Shown here: positions 19,058-27,783 of the stretch, in pieces | Numbering within the stretch: position 1 is the stretch's first letter | Layout of the letters: every line of letters starts with the position of its first letter | NCBI GenBank assembly: GCA_051004815.1 | Contig: JBPCJY010000059.1 | Coordinates: forward strand, 1-62,181 | DNA from: JBBQXY01 sp051004815 | Lineage (GTDB): Bacteria > Chloroflexota > Ktedonobacteria > Ktedonobacterales > Ktedonobacteraceae | DNA length: 62,181 bases | Direction: 5' to 3' | Notes under the pieces: generated by a model | The model's input: only the letters and a program-made list of their open reading frames with translations | Told to the model about the DNA's origin: nothing | Databases searched by the model: none | Made by a program: the position numbers and the translations under genes

Positions 19058-19843
19058 TCATTGCACCCGTTCCTGAGCGATGTATCCCATGTCAAGCGAT
19101 GTGCGACGCGCCGCCTCACACACAAGTGGGACATACATGGCACGCTCTTTTGCTCCCAGGCGTACAACCGGTGCCGCCAGGACCATCGCTCCAACAATCT
19201 GTTTGCCCACATTGAAAATCGGTGCCGCGATAGCCCCGACATCTGCTGCCCGTTCGCCCTCACTCATCGCCCAACCAACGTCACGTATGTGCGCTAGCGC
19301 ATTTTTCAATGCTGGTATATCGGACAGCGGGTAATTGCTATAACGTGCTGCACTCGCCGCGATCACGTCGTCCTGTTCACTATCTGGCAGCCACGCGAGC
19401 AGTACCTTTCCTCCCGCGCCAACATGCAATGGCAAAGGAGCACCGATTTCAACAAATGTACCCAAATTATGCGGGCTGCGCACTACCTCAATCGCAATGC
19501 GAGATTCTTTCACGCGGATGTACAGCTCTGAGTTCTCGCTGGTCTGTTCTTTCAACCAGCGCAGGTGCGGCTGTGCCCGTGAGCGTATATCAATGCCATC
19601 AGCCACCATCGCCCCCATGCGCAAGAGTGCCATTCCCAGACGAAACCTCTGCTCCTCTTTCATAAGCCAACCATGCTCACTTAGCACCTGGGCCAGCCGG
19701 TACACCGTCGGGAGCGGCATACCAGTGTGTTTGGCAATTTGTTGCGGCGTCAGGGCGACATCACCACCTGGAAAGGCGGACAAAATGCGCATTGCTTTAT
19801 CAAGCACACCAACTTTCGTATCTCGAACTACCGTCGAATTCAT
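19058..19843 (-). CDS. IclR-family transcriptional regulator
   Basis: DNA-binding regulator of 261 residues with an N-terminal winged helix (LTPQQIAKHTGMPLPTVYRL at about 35-54) and a C-terminal ligand-binding domain with the typical GAPLPLHVGAGGKVLLAWLP and SEGERAADVGAIAAPIFN segments. It is the first gene of the minus-strand cluster with the CoA-transferase, lyase and Liv genes and most likely controls them in response to the acid substrate. AAGG stands before the ATG. A palindrome 30-46 bases upstream may be its own operator. Confidence 0.93.
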   Translation of the reverse strand: MNSTVVRDTKVGVLDKAMRILSAFPGGDVALTPQQIAKHTGMPLPTVYRLAQVLSEHGWLMKEEQRFRLGMALLRMGAMVADGIDIRSRAQPHLRWLKEQTSENSELYIRVKESRIAIEVVRSPHNLGTFVEIGAPLPLHVGAGGKVLLAWLPDSEQDDVIAASAARYSNYPLSDIPALKNALAHIRDVGWAMSEGERAADVGAIAAPIFNVGKQIVGAMVLAAPVVRLGAKERAMYVPLVCEAARRTSLDMGYIAQERVQ

Positions 19844-19872
19844 GCAACCTTCTTGCTACTCTCCGTGCCGAT

Positions 19873-19889
19873 ATTCCAATATATGGAAT
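19873..19889. promoter_or_regulatory. 17-bp palindrome upstream of the IclR gene
   Basis: ATTCCA and TGGAAT are exact complements around a 5-base centre (19873-19889); an extra TGGAAT half-site follows near 19902. Known IclR sites share the TGG/CCA type of palindrome, so this is a candidate autoregulatory operator. Confidence 0.5.
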
Positions 19890-19968
19890 TTAATCTACAA
19901 TGTGGAATGAATATGTTTATAGAATACCCATAAAAGGCGTGTTTGTCAAGAGGAAAACTGCCTGATCG

Positions 19969-20245
19969 CAGGGCTTGTAAATGATGGCCGGGGTGCCCCT
20001 GGCGGGCTAACACGGGTAGGTTGTTCGGTGTGCGTAGGGACAAGAGGAAGGGTGGGGTTGAGTGAGGGCCTTGTGCTTGTCCTGGGAGGGTTTCAACAGT
20101 CCCAGCCGCGGACAAGCACAAGGCCCCCCATCGACCGCCACGTCCACCCCTTGTCCCTACGCACACCCTCACCATTGCTTCTTTCCCAAAAACCTCCCTG
20201 TGTATGCCCCTGGCGGGTCGTCCTGGTCATCATTCACAAGCCCTG
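19969..20245. repeat. Palindromic intergenic element, copy 1
   Basis: A 277-bp non-coding element with inverted ends: CAGGGCTTGTAAATGATG at the left and its near complement at the right (ending CAAGCCCTG). Inside, TGCGTAGGGACAAG has its complement on the other side, and GGGCCTTGTGCTTGTCC faces GGACAAGCACAAGGCCC, so the whole can fold as one long cruciform. A related copy lies at 59010-59243. There is no obvious target duplication and no coding capacity, as in MITE- or REP-like elements. The remaining 20246-20564 holds nothing I can name. Confidence 0.8.
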
Positions 20246-20564
20246 GACGGGCCGTATACGGCGGTAATGAAGAGAGTGGGGGAATCCCGCTCCCGAAGAG
20301 AACGGTTGTGACTTTGTGACAGTTGTGACGATGAGAACTTGTGATAAACGAGACGATTAGGACGGTTGGGGCTATGAGATATCTTCACTTTCACAGGGGT
20401 TCAGTCCATTTGAGACATTTGAGACCTTGGGACATATGGGACTATGATGAGTGAAAGACCTCGGCAGGTGCGATGAGTTCTGATAAGTGATACCTTACGA
20501 TACCTTAAGAAGAGTATAGCATATTATTGAGGAGCAAGCAAGGGATGAAAGAGGACACGTAGAG

Positions 20565-21731
20565 CTACTCAAAATCCTCGTCGAGCCGATTCAAGCGTTC
20601 CTGGTAGCGTGAGCGCAATGCCGCGGACATGGCGTTGCCAGAGCCACCGCGGCGGAGCAGCGTAATTTCGGCCATAATTCCGAGGGAAATCTCTTCGGGC
20701 GTGCTCCCACCCAGGTCCAGCCCAATGGGGGCCTGAACCCGCAGCAGTTTTTCAGCGGGAATGCCTTCCTCGTGTAGCAATTTGAAAACTGCCCACACGC
20801 GTCGCTGACTCCCGATCATGCCGATATAGGCCGCTGGCGAGTCGAGAATAGCCCTCAACCCTTGCACATCATGGGCATGGGCGCGTGTCACCAGCACAAT
20901 ATGTGTGCGCGGAGTAATGGGATAATTTTTAAGGGTAGCCTCGATATCGCCAACCAGTAATCGCTGCGCATCAGGAAAGCGTTCGCGGGTGGCAAATGAA
21001 GCCCGGTCATCCGTCACGCTCACCGAGAAATTCATCAGGTGAGCAATCGCCGCCAGAGGGGCCGCGATGTGACCCGCCCCCGCGATGAGCAGAACTGGAC
21101 GTGGCGTAAACGGCTCCACAAACAGCTCCGCCCAGGCGTTTTCCGGGCCAGCTATTTTTTCAATGTGCGGCTTACCTGCACGAATGGCTTGCTGTGCCGC
21201 CTCTTGTATCCGCACGTCTAGCTCTGGTGCGGCATCAGGAAGCGTCAATGCGCTTAACGTGCTAGTATCTTCATGCACTAACATCTGTTGCCCGATGTGC
21301 TGTCGCCACGCACCACCCGCCGCGACCAGAGTAATCGAGACAATAGCCTGTTCGCCTTCAAGAGCTTCGGCAATGGCATGTGCATACTCGCGCATATCTG
21401 GCTGGCCCGATTGCGCCATAGTGTGCCACGGCTGTACAAAAACATCAAAGATACCGCCGCACACGCCCTGGCTCTCCATAGCAATCTCTTCAGTTAAATC
21501 AACCTGTACGGTAACTGGGCGTTGCGTATCAAGCACATTCAGAGCACTACGCCATACCTCAGCCTCGCCACAACCACCACCCACCGTGCCGCTAATTCTC
21601 CCATCGCGCTGCACCAGCATCTTCGCTCCCACCTCACGCGGCACCGACCCCTTACGCCGTACAATCGTCGCCATCGCCACAGTCTCTCCGCGTTCCAGGT
21701 TTTCTAGCAGTTCTCGAAAAATTTCTCGCAC
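20565..21731 (-). CDS. XdhC/CoxI-family molybdoenzyme maturation protein
   Basis: XdhC-type proteins bind and help insert the sulfurated molybdenum cofactor into xanthine dehydrogenase or CO dehydrogenase-like enzymes. The 388-residue protein has the N-terminal domain (GETVAMATIVRRKGSVPREV, then GTVGGGCGEAEV with its conserved Cys and SQGVCGGIFDVFV) and the C-terminal Rossmann domain (LLIAGAGHIAAPLA, LVTRAHAHD, YIGMIGSQRR, GLDLGGSTPEEI). No molybdoenzyme gene is in the window, so its client lies elsewhere. The gene appears monocistronic. Confidence 0.9.
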   Translation of the reverse strand: MREIFRELLENLERGETVAMATIVRRKGSVPREVGAKMLVQRDGRISGTVGGGCGEAEVWRSALNVLDTQRPVTVQVDLTEEIAMESQGVCGGIFDVFVQPWHTMAQSGQPDMREYAHAIAEALEGEQAIVSITLVAAGGAWRQHIGQQMLVHEDTSTLSALTLPDAAPELDVRIQEAAQQAIRAGKPHIEKIAGPENAWAELFVEPFTPRPVLLIAGAGHIAAPLAAIAHLMNFSVSVTDDRASFATRERFPDAQRLLVGDIEATLKNYPITPRTHIVLVTRAHAHDVQGLRAILDSPAAYIGMIGSQRRVWAVFKLLHEEGIPAEKLLRVQAPIGLDLGGSTPEEISLGIMAEITLLRRGGSGNAMSAALRSRYQERLNRLDEDFE

Positions 21732-21859
21732 AATTTCTGTTCCCTATGAATGAAGCCAAACCAATTACTGTTTCTACCTGTTTATTGTATACTATCAACT
21801 TTTCTCCGTGAACGATATGTTTTTCCACTGAGTGGGAGAGAATGAAACACATATGCAGT

Positions 21860-22761
21860 TCAATGTTCCTCTTCACTTGACGGTAGGTCAATAATGGTTG
21901 GCCCAGCATTTACAGCATTTTCAAAAGCCTCGGTTGTAGGTTGTAATGTTGTGATATCAATACGCTTACCACGCTCCTCGGGATGTAGAGGCTGATCGAA
22001 TATGGGTGTTACCGTTTCATAAAGGGTAGGTAATAAGTTTGCTTGCACACGAAATTTTGTTCCGTGATTATGTCCTCCTCGCCCATGTCCTGTACGCGCA
22101 TCAAAATCCACTTTGAGCAAGCCTCTTCGTAACATTCCAAGGAATTTCTCGAAACTAAATGTCTGCAGCATAACGATACCATTATATTGAAAATACTCAA
22201 CCCCATCTTGTGTCTTCGCGTCCGCCAAAATGTAGAATGTGTTTTTGAGTTTCGTCCCTGCTTTGTACTCCAAATCAGCAAAACCCCAATAAGGTTGAGG
22301 TGTTAGCTCACTTAATCCAACACGATCCCTCACACTTTGAAGCCAGGCGTTATGTCTTTCTCCAACAACTCTTGCATCAAATGAGATCAGCACTTTTCTT
22401 TCAACATCATCAATTACTACTCTAAAGCCACGGTCACTGACAACCTGTGTTGAAATGGTTTGCCGAAAACTCCATTCGTTGGGATGGTTATCAAGCGGCC
22501 AGCCATACTTTGGCAACAGTAGATTTGTAATAAGTCCCATCGCTCTGGGCGATGGGTCCATATGAAATAGCGTTACAAGCGACGCTGTTTGTCTGCGCTG
22601 GCCTTTAAGTTCCCATTCTGCTGCATTTGGTAAAGGCAAATTATTCTCTGTTATGTCCAGCAAGCCTTCAAGAGTATTTCCTACTGCTCCATCATTGCCT
22701 GGGCGGCGACAGCTTGGAATCCACCCTCGCTTATAAATTGCCATTAATTCTGCTTTTAGAC
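21860..22761 (-). pseudogene. MvaI/BcnI-like restriction endonuclease, 5' end cut off by transposon
   Basis: The body of a type II endonuclease. Family features are GNDGAVGNTLEGLL followed by ENNLPLPN and the catalytic ExK in WELKGQ, then SLVTLFHMDPSP. Relatives of this fold cut CCWGG or CCSGG, but specificity here is unknown. The Tn3-family transposon enters after codon 13 of the original gene; the lost codons lie at 35575-35613. Rejoining both parts gives about 311 residues starting MNDRVKEFTKDSLKAEL. The frame stays open into the transposon end, so a TTG at 22777 within the inverted repeat could still start a 305-residue product with five foreign residues, but no good ribosome site is seen. 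It may be inactive or weakly expressed. Confidence 0.88.
22757..22761. repeat. Target-site duplication TAGAC, left copy
   Basis: Five bases TAGAC directly outside the left end of the transposon, identical to 35575-35579. Five-base duplication is the rule for Tn3-family insertion. Confidence 0.92.
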
Positions 22762-22799
22762 GGGGTCCGTGGCGCAATGGAACAGAAAAGTGGTTTAAG
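22762..22799 (+). repeat. Left terminal inverted repeat (38 bp)
   Basis: Starts GGGGTCCGTGGCGCAATGG and ends GGTTTAAG. Matches the complement of 35537-35574 at 34 of 38 positions; similarity continues inward to 22814 (AGCGGTAAAAG on both sides). Confidence 0.93.
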
Positions 22800-22864
22800 C
22801 AAAAGCGGTAAAAGAGAATAAGAAGCAGCTATCCCGGCTGTTTTCTGCATTAAGAGAGTAGCAT

Positions 22865-25800
22865 TTACGGCTCCTCGTCAGGTTGATCTGGCACCCTTAA
22901 TGGCCGGTGTTGACCAGCAGCGAGCGTGTCGGGCAAATTAAAGTGATACTTCCCAGAGAAATTGACATGTTGCGAAACTAAAGGAGAGAGCCTAGCAACA
23001 TCGGGAGCCAGGAGTTCTTTACCTGTTGCCCGAAGGACTTCTAAGGCATCTTGCATGTACGTGGTATTCCAAAGAATAACAGCATTGAGGATCAGCCCTA
23101 GCGCCCCTAATTGATCCTCTTGGCCCTCACGATAGCGCTGACGAAGCTCACCTCGCTGGCCATGAAAGATGACACGAGCTACTGCATGGCGTCCTTCTCC
23201 GCGATTCAGTTGTGTCACTATTCTGCGTCTATAGTTCTCATCGTCAATAAAACAGAGCAGGTAGAGACTTTTCGCGATACGTCCTACCTCTCCAATCGCA
23301 CGAGCGAGCGCTGAGGGATGTCCTCCTCTTTGCAATGCTCGCATCACATCGGTCGCGTGAACTGTTCCTAATTTGAGAGAGCCTGCCACACGCAGCATAT
23401 CGTCCCAATGATCCATGATGAGATTGCCATTAATGCGATTGCGTGCTAGGCCGCCCAGCGGCCCGTAATCCGCTTCCATATCCATGCGCCAGAAGCGTGT
23501 CTCCCCGATATCTGCGATCCTGGGACTAAATTGATACCCCAACAGCCAGAACAGCCCAAAGACCAGGTCAGAGGTGCCTGCGGTATCCGCCATGATCTCT
23601 ATCGGGTTGAGACTCGTTTGTTGTTCGAGTAGCCCTTCCAGAATGTAGAGGGAGTCCCTGATCGTTCCTTGAATAACGATTGCATTAAAACCACTAAATT
23701 GATCGCTTGTAAAGTTATAATAGGTCACACCGCGCCCAACTCCAAAATACTTGCTGTTATATCCTGCATTGATGGTTCGGACGGGCACAACGAACCTCAA
23801 TCCATCAACCGAAGCGACCTCACCTCCACCCCAGGCTTGTGCGAGTGTTAGTTTGGCCTGAGCAGCGACTAACATCGCATTGGCCCGGCTGAGGGTTTCT
23901 GCCCGAATATAATTCTGCTGCACCCAGGTGAGTCGATCATACGTCAGTGCGGGATTGTTCGGATTCACAACCGGCGCCAAGCCAATATTACAGGCTTCGG
24001 CAATAAGCACAGCACAAATCGAGAGGGCAAGATTATCTGCGCGGGCATTGCTATCACTGACATGCGTAAAGGCCGAGACAAAATGGGTTTGTGCATGCAT
24101 TTCCAGAACCACTTCTGGTAAGTCTATTGGAGGCAAACGCTGGTTGACCCGCCTACGCAAGGTCAGCAGGCTCTTCGGTTCCTCGAGACGATCGAAGGGG
24201 GTAAGGACCAGATGATCATGGCCTGCTCTTTGTTCAATGCGAATGGCCGTATTGGTAGCAAAATTGGTCTTGGTTTGTTGATAGGCGGTGTGCAACTCTG
24301 TGTGCAGTGCCGCAAGGGTTTCGGTCGCCTTCTCTGAACGGCCGAGTGTTTGGCAAACCTGTCCCCGTACGGCTTCCCAGGCTGCTCCTTGCAGAAGTTT
24401 GGCGCGTGGATCAGACCAGTGTTCACTTGGCGCAACAAATACTTCATGGCGGCGCAGCGCCTCTTGTAAGCGTTCTGCCACACAAAGTGTATAGGCTTTC
24501 CGGTCAATATGTTCGCGCGAGCCCTCTCGCCCGATAACATGGCGTCGCCAGCCACGTGGAATAACCCTTCGCGGAGCCTCGTCAATCGCTGGGGATTTGC
24601 GTCCCTCCTGGTTTTTGAGAAAGGTCACCGCTTCCAGAACGGGATGGCCCGCAGGGGTAGCCTGAAACGTTACTGTGCGCAAGAGGGTCGGCAAGAAGGC
24701 GCGCAGGGTCGTGTATTTCCCCAGCAACTGCTGATACTGCTCGGAGTCCTCAGCAGGACGAGCCAGTTCCCCCACGAGTGTGCACGCCTGGATCAGTGTA
24801 TTCTGCGCAATTTGCTCGTACACTTTCTCTCGTACCTGCTGATCCTGGTGTGTGCTGTCTAAGAGGACCAGGCAGGCTTCGCGCAATTGCAAGGCTGCTG
24901 CATCCAGATCACGAAGCGTGCGTAATCGTTCTCGCTCTCCTGCACGAGTCGCACCTGTCCATAAGGAGCGCATTAACCCGTCAAGCAGATCTAAGGCATC
25001 ATCTTGAGCGGTCGCCTCAAAAACGCTTACAAAGGCGAGCAGGGTGGCGATACGTCGATCACCAGACATCCGCTCAATCTGGGTCGCACGAGAAGTGGCG
25101 GCGTGGCGCGCTAACTGCTTCAGGCGTCCTGCAGGAACAAAGGAGAGGTCCAGATCTGTCACGCCAAGCGCACGGATATCGGTTAGCCGCCGGAGGGCCT
25201 TGATCAATCCAGGACCACTGACATGCGTTGGCGCGCGGCGAAGCCGGTCCAGGTGAGATTGCCCACTCCCGTCTGGCGTCTTCAAGAGATCTTCCAGCAA
25301 AAATCGTTGCGAGGCCGTGGGAAGACGCGCAAGCTCCTCCCACAGACGGTTGGCGGCATGATCTCGCACACTGGCAACGAGGCGTTCCAGAACACTCACT
25401 CCAGGCAAGATGACTTTCTGGTCCACCAGACGCTTGGTTGCCAAATCAAATAAGACACTGGGCCGTTCGGCAGTGAGCCAGGCGTGCGTATAGAGCCATC
25501 GGATGAGCCGAAAGTGTTCGGGTTGCTCGGAGAAATCATGATAGCCATAAAGCTGTTGAATTTCACGAGAGTGCTCACGCGCTTGCCAGGCTGTTGCATA
25601 CTGGATCAAGAGAGGAGCAGGATCATTGTCGATCCCCAGTTGCTTGGCAACATGGCGGACCGCGCCAGAGGGAACAAGTGTGGGTTCAACTAAAAAGGTG
25701 CTCAGGAAGCGTACGGTGCAAATTTGCAAGGCGAAACCCAGGCGATGATGGCTCCCGCGCTTGGTGGCGAGCCGCTCGCGATCTGTATCATCCAGGTAGA

Positions 25801-25888
25801 AATAACTGGCTAATTGCGCGTCGGACGGTTCAGTGGTGTAGGCTCCATAGTGTTGCCGCTGTTCCTGCGTCAAAAATTCAACAGGCAT
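22865..25888 (-). CDS. tnpA: Tn3-family DDE transposase
   Basis: Large transposase of 1007 residues, the size usual for the Tn3 family, which performs replicative transposition by cutting at the terminal repeats. The N-terminus has the family DUF4158-like region (FLTQEQRQHYG through YFYLDDTDRERL). The C-terminal catalytic domain shows Asp695 in SVDGLRF, Asp768 in MADTAGTSD and a Glu in the RGELRQRYREGQEDQLG segment (about 914-925), followed by LNAVILWNTTYM. AAGGAAG precedes the ATG. It ends 65 bases inside the left repeat and lies 34 bases after the resolvase gene. Looks intact. Confidence 0.96.
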   Translation of the reverse strand: MPVEFLTQEQRQHYGAYTTEPSDAQLASYFYLDDTDRERLATKRGSHHRLGFALQICTVRFLSTFLVEPTLVPSGAVRHVAKQLGIDNDPAPLLIQYATAWQAREHSREIQQLYGYHDFSEQPEHFRLIRWLYTHAWLTAERPSVLFDLATKRLVDQKVILPGVSVLERLVASVRDHAANRLWEELARLPTASQRFLLEDLLKTPDGSGQSHLDRLRRAPTHVSGPGLIKALRRLTDIRALGVTDLDLSFVPAGRLKQLARHAATSRATQIERMSGDRRIATLLAFVSVFEATAQDDALDLLDGLMRSLWTGATRAGERERLRTLRDLDAAALQLREACLVLLDSTHQDQQVREKVYEQIAQNTLIQACTLVGELARPAEDSEQYQQLLGKYTTLRAFLPTLLRTVTFQATPAGHPVLEAVTFLKNQEGRKSPAIDEAPRRVIPRGWRRHVIGREGSREHIDRKAYTLCVAERLQEALRRHEVFVAPSEHWSDPRAKLLQGAAWEAVRGQVCQTLGRSEKATETLAALHTELHTAYQQTKTNFATNTAIRIEQRAGHDHLVLTPFDRLEEPKSLLTLRRRVNQRLPPIDLPEVVLEMHAQTHFVSAFTHVSDSNARADNLALSICAVLIAEACNIGLAPVVNPNNPALTYDRLTWVQQNYIRAETLSRANAMLVAAQAKLTLAQAWGGGEVASVDGLRFVVPVRTINAGYNSKYFGVGRGVTYYNFTSDQFSGFNAIVIQGTIRDSLYILEGLLEQQTSLNPIEIMADTAGTSDLVFGLFWLLGYQFSPRIADIGETRFWRMDMEADYGPLGGLARNRINGNLIMDHWDDMLRVAGSLKLGTVHATDVMRALQRGGHPSALARAIGEVGRIAKSLYLLCFIDDENYRRRIVTQLNRGEGRHAVARVIFHGQRGELRQRYREGQEDQLGALGLILNAVILWNTTYMQDALEVLRATGKELLAPDVARLSPLVSQHVNFSGKYHFNLPDTLAAGQHRPLRVPDQPDEEP

Positions 25889-25922
25889 GATTCACACTTC
25901 CTTACGTTCTCTCTAAAAACGT

Positions 25923-26531
25923 TTATTTCACGACAATCCCATGTTGTTTTATCCAGTGGCGAAGGTTCCCAACGGTTGTCTGGTATTTGTTGGCCACCCA
26001 GGTTTTAGTTGATCCGTTCAAGAGTAGGGCTTCTATTTCGGTCCGATGGGCATCCAGTTTGCTTTTGCCAACACCTTTGGGCCGTCCAAGCGGCATTCCC
26101 TGTTGTTTGCGTGCCTGGAGCGCTTCGGTCGTGCGTTGAGAGATGAGGTCACGTTCAATTTCGGCAGCGATTGCAAAGGCCATGGCGATAATTTTGCTCT
26201 GGATGCTGCTATCCAACCGCCAGTTCCCCTTGATGGCATAGATGTGAAGTCTCTTTTCGGTCGCAATAGAGAGGATCTCGATACATTCGAGCATGCTGCG
26301 GCCCAGGCGGGATAGTTCGCTCACAATAATGGCGTCGCCAGGTTGCGAGCGTGTAAGAATATCGGCTATCTGTCTTTTTCTCCAAGGGACTTTGCCGGAG
26401 ACCTTCTCTTCAACAAACTGGACATGACCCAGGTGCTCCTCATTCGCCAGTTTGAGGATCTCCATTTTATTCTTCTCCAAATCCTGATCCACTTTGGAAA
26501 CGCGTAGATAAGCGAACGTTCGTGCAGACAC
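25923..26531 (-). CDS. tnpR: Serine recombinase (resolvase/invertase) of the transposon
   Basis: Resolves the cointegrate made during replicative transposition. 202 residues. Catalytic Ser12 in LRVSKVDQD, the arginine-rich active-site stretch SELSRLGRSM, the long E-helix region AIAAEIERDLISQRTTEAL and a C-terminal helix-turn-helix DNA-binding part from about 150. Length fits small resolvases. Divergent from the cargo operon; its recombination site should lie just upstream (26.54-26.70 kb). Confidence 0.94.
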   Translation of the reverse strand: MSARTFAYLRVSKVDQDLEKNKMEILKLANEEHLGHVQFVEEKVSGKVPWRKRQIADILTRSQPGDAIIVSELSRLGRSMLECIEILSIATEKRLHIYAIKGNWRLDSSIQSKIIAMAFAIAAEIERDLISQRTTEALQARKQQGMPLGRPKGVGKSKLDAHRTEIEALLLNGSTKTWVANKYQTTVGNLRHWIKQHGIVVK

Positions 26532-26594
26532 GACTTTCCTCTCCTTATTGGGCGAAACGACCAGTATGCAATAAAAACCTCTTTTTTGCCCTTT

Positions 26595-26684
26595 CTATTA
26601 TACAGAAAGGGTTACAAATAGCGATGATTTTTGTTGCAAAAAGGAGGCAAAGAAAACGTTCGTTTTCATTACTCTATTATACAG
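26595..26684. promoter_or_regulatory. Candidate res site of the transposon
   Basis: Upstream of tnpR, CTATTATACAG occurs twice (26595-26605 and 26674-26684). The first lies inside an inverted pair CCCTTTCT/AGAAAGGG (26589-26611), and between them lies the palindrome GAAAACG-TT-CGTTTTC (26652-26667). Clustered dyads next to the resolvase gene are what a res site looks like. Exact subsites cannot be assigned by eye. Confidence 0.45.
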
Positions 26685-26813
26685 GCATGTAAGAATGCAG
26701 AAAAGCAGTATCGGTTCCTTCATTCAGTTGAGGAATGGTAATAGAGGGAACGAGACGGCCATGTACCACTCCTCATCGTCGTAAAAGTACTCGTTTTACC
26801 TTTTTTCTGCATA

Positions 26814-26914
26814 TTTACAAATGACTCTGATGATGTATAATTATCTTACCTCTCATAGCATCGACATATGTATTAGACCAACAACTTGATAAATGGCAAA
26901 AAAAAGATTATACT
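26814..26914 (+). promoter_or_regulatory. Two likely promoters for the cargo operon
   Basis: TTTACA (26814-26819) and TATAAT (26836-26841) are 16 bases apart; TTGATA (26886-26891) and TATACT (26909-26914) are 17 apart. Both point towards the mauE-like gene about 300 bases on. The leader between them and 27224 contains a 7-bp hairpin (GCTCTCT/AGAGAGC, 26960-26985) and no recognisable gene. Confidence 0.55.
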
Positions 26915-27223
26915 CGAACGTAGATATTTTTAAATCATGTACCTCAACTTCACTGAATAGCTCTCTTCCACCTTTTTTAGAGAGCGACAAAGTAGACAGC
27001 ACGAACTAGAACAAAATCTGTGCTGGGTGTGTTAGGCAATATGTATAGCGATCATGTAGGTGACTAAATCCTCAGTGGGTACAGCTTATTTCTGTGCGTA
27101 CGAAAAATTGAGTACCTGTTTTCTTAGAAAGAAGTTTTTAGCAGCTAGCTTCTCGTACCACTTTTTTTGTTCGCGTAGTTGATTCCTGCTGGTCTCTTGC
27201 TTACAAAAGGACACACTACCATT

Positions 27224-27748
27224 ATGCTCTATGTACTAGCCTTTTGTCGCATCGTCATTGGAGTCGTTTTTTTGGTTTCGTTTCTGCGAAAAATCAGCAA
27301 CGTTCCCATATTTGAGCAGACGATTACTCAATTTAGTATTCTCCCCAAACGGTTCAGCCGCGTCGTTGCGCTGCTGTTCTTGAGCTGTGAGATTGCGGTT
27401 GCATTGCTGGTCATCATAGGCGGCCCATTCCTGGTACCAGGTTTTCTTCTAAGTATCCTTCTTTTGCTTGTCTTTAGTAGTGCCTTGATGTCGGTGTTAC
27501 ACCGGAATATTCAGACGTCATGTAGCTGTTTTGGATCAATCCAGAAGCAGGTATCTCCCATCGATGTATGGCGGAACGTTGGATTTGTCGTGTGCGCCCT
27601 TCTAGGGTATGTAGCTCTTGCTGAGTCGAGTAGCGGACAAGGGTACCTCGACCTAGCCGAGTGGAGTCTAATCGGACTTGTAGCAGTCGCATTTGTCGTG
27701 ATTTGGGTGCAGTTGGGGGAGATAGTTTTACTCTTTCGCCAAAATTGA
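27224..27748 (+). CDS. MauE/DoxX-like redox-associated membrane protein
   Basis: Membrane protein of about 174 residues with four or more hydrophobic helices and the family cysteine motif TSCSCFGS after the third helix. MauE is known from methylamine dehydrogenase clusters, where together with MauD it is needed to form the many disulfides of the small subunit. Here it is the first cargo gene and directly precedes a MauD-like gene and a ten-cysteine peptide, so an equivalent role in disulfide formation is inferred. The ATG at 27224 begins the first helix; AAGGA lies somewhat far (about 12 bases) upstream, and the frame is open to a TTG at 27179. Confidence 0.82.
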   Translation: MLYVLAFCRIVIGVVFLVSFLRKISNVPIFEQTITQFSILPKRFSRVVALLFLSCEIAVALLVIIGGPFLVPGFLLSILLLLVFSSALMSVLHRNIQTSCSCFGSIQKQVSPIDVWRNVGFVVCALLGYVALAESSSGQGYLDLAEWSLIGLVAVAFVVIWVQLGEIVLLFRQN

Positions 27749-27783
27749 CTGCTATTTTTAAATGAAAGAGAAGGAGTAATGAG

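Noticed and set aside
24163..25453. Several frames of 70-140 residues within the transposase region
   Set aside because: Shadows of tnpA, which is intact across the whole stretch.
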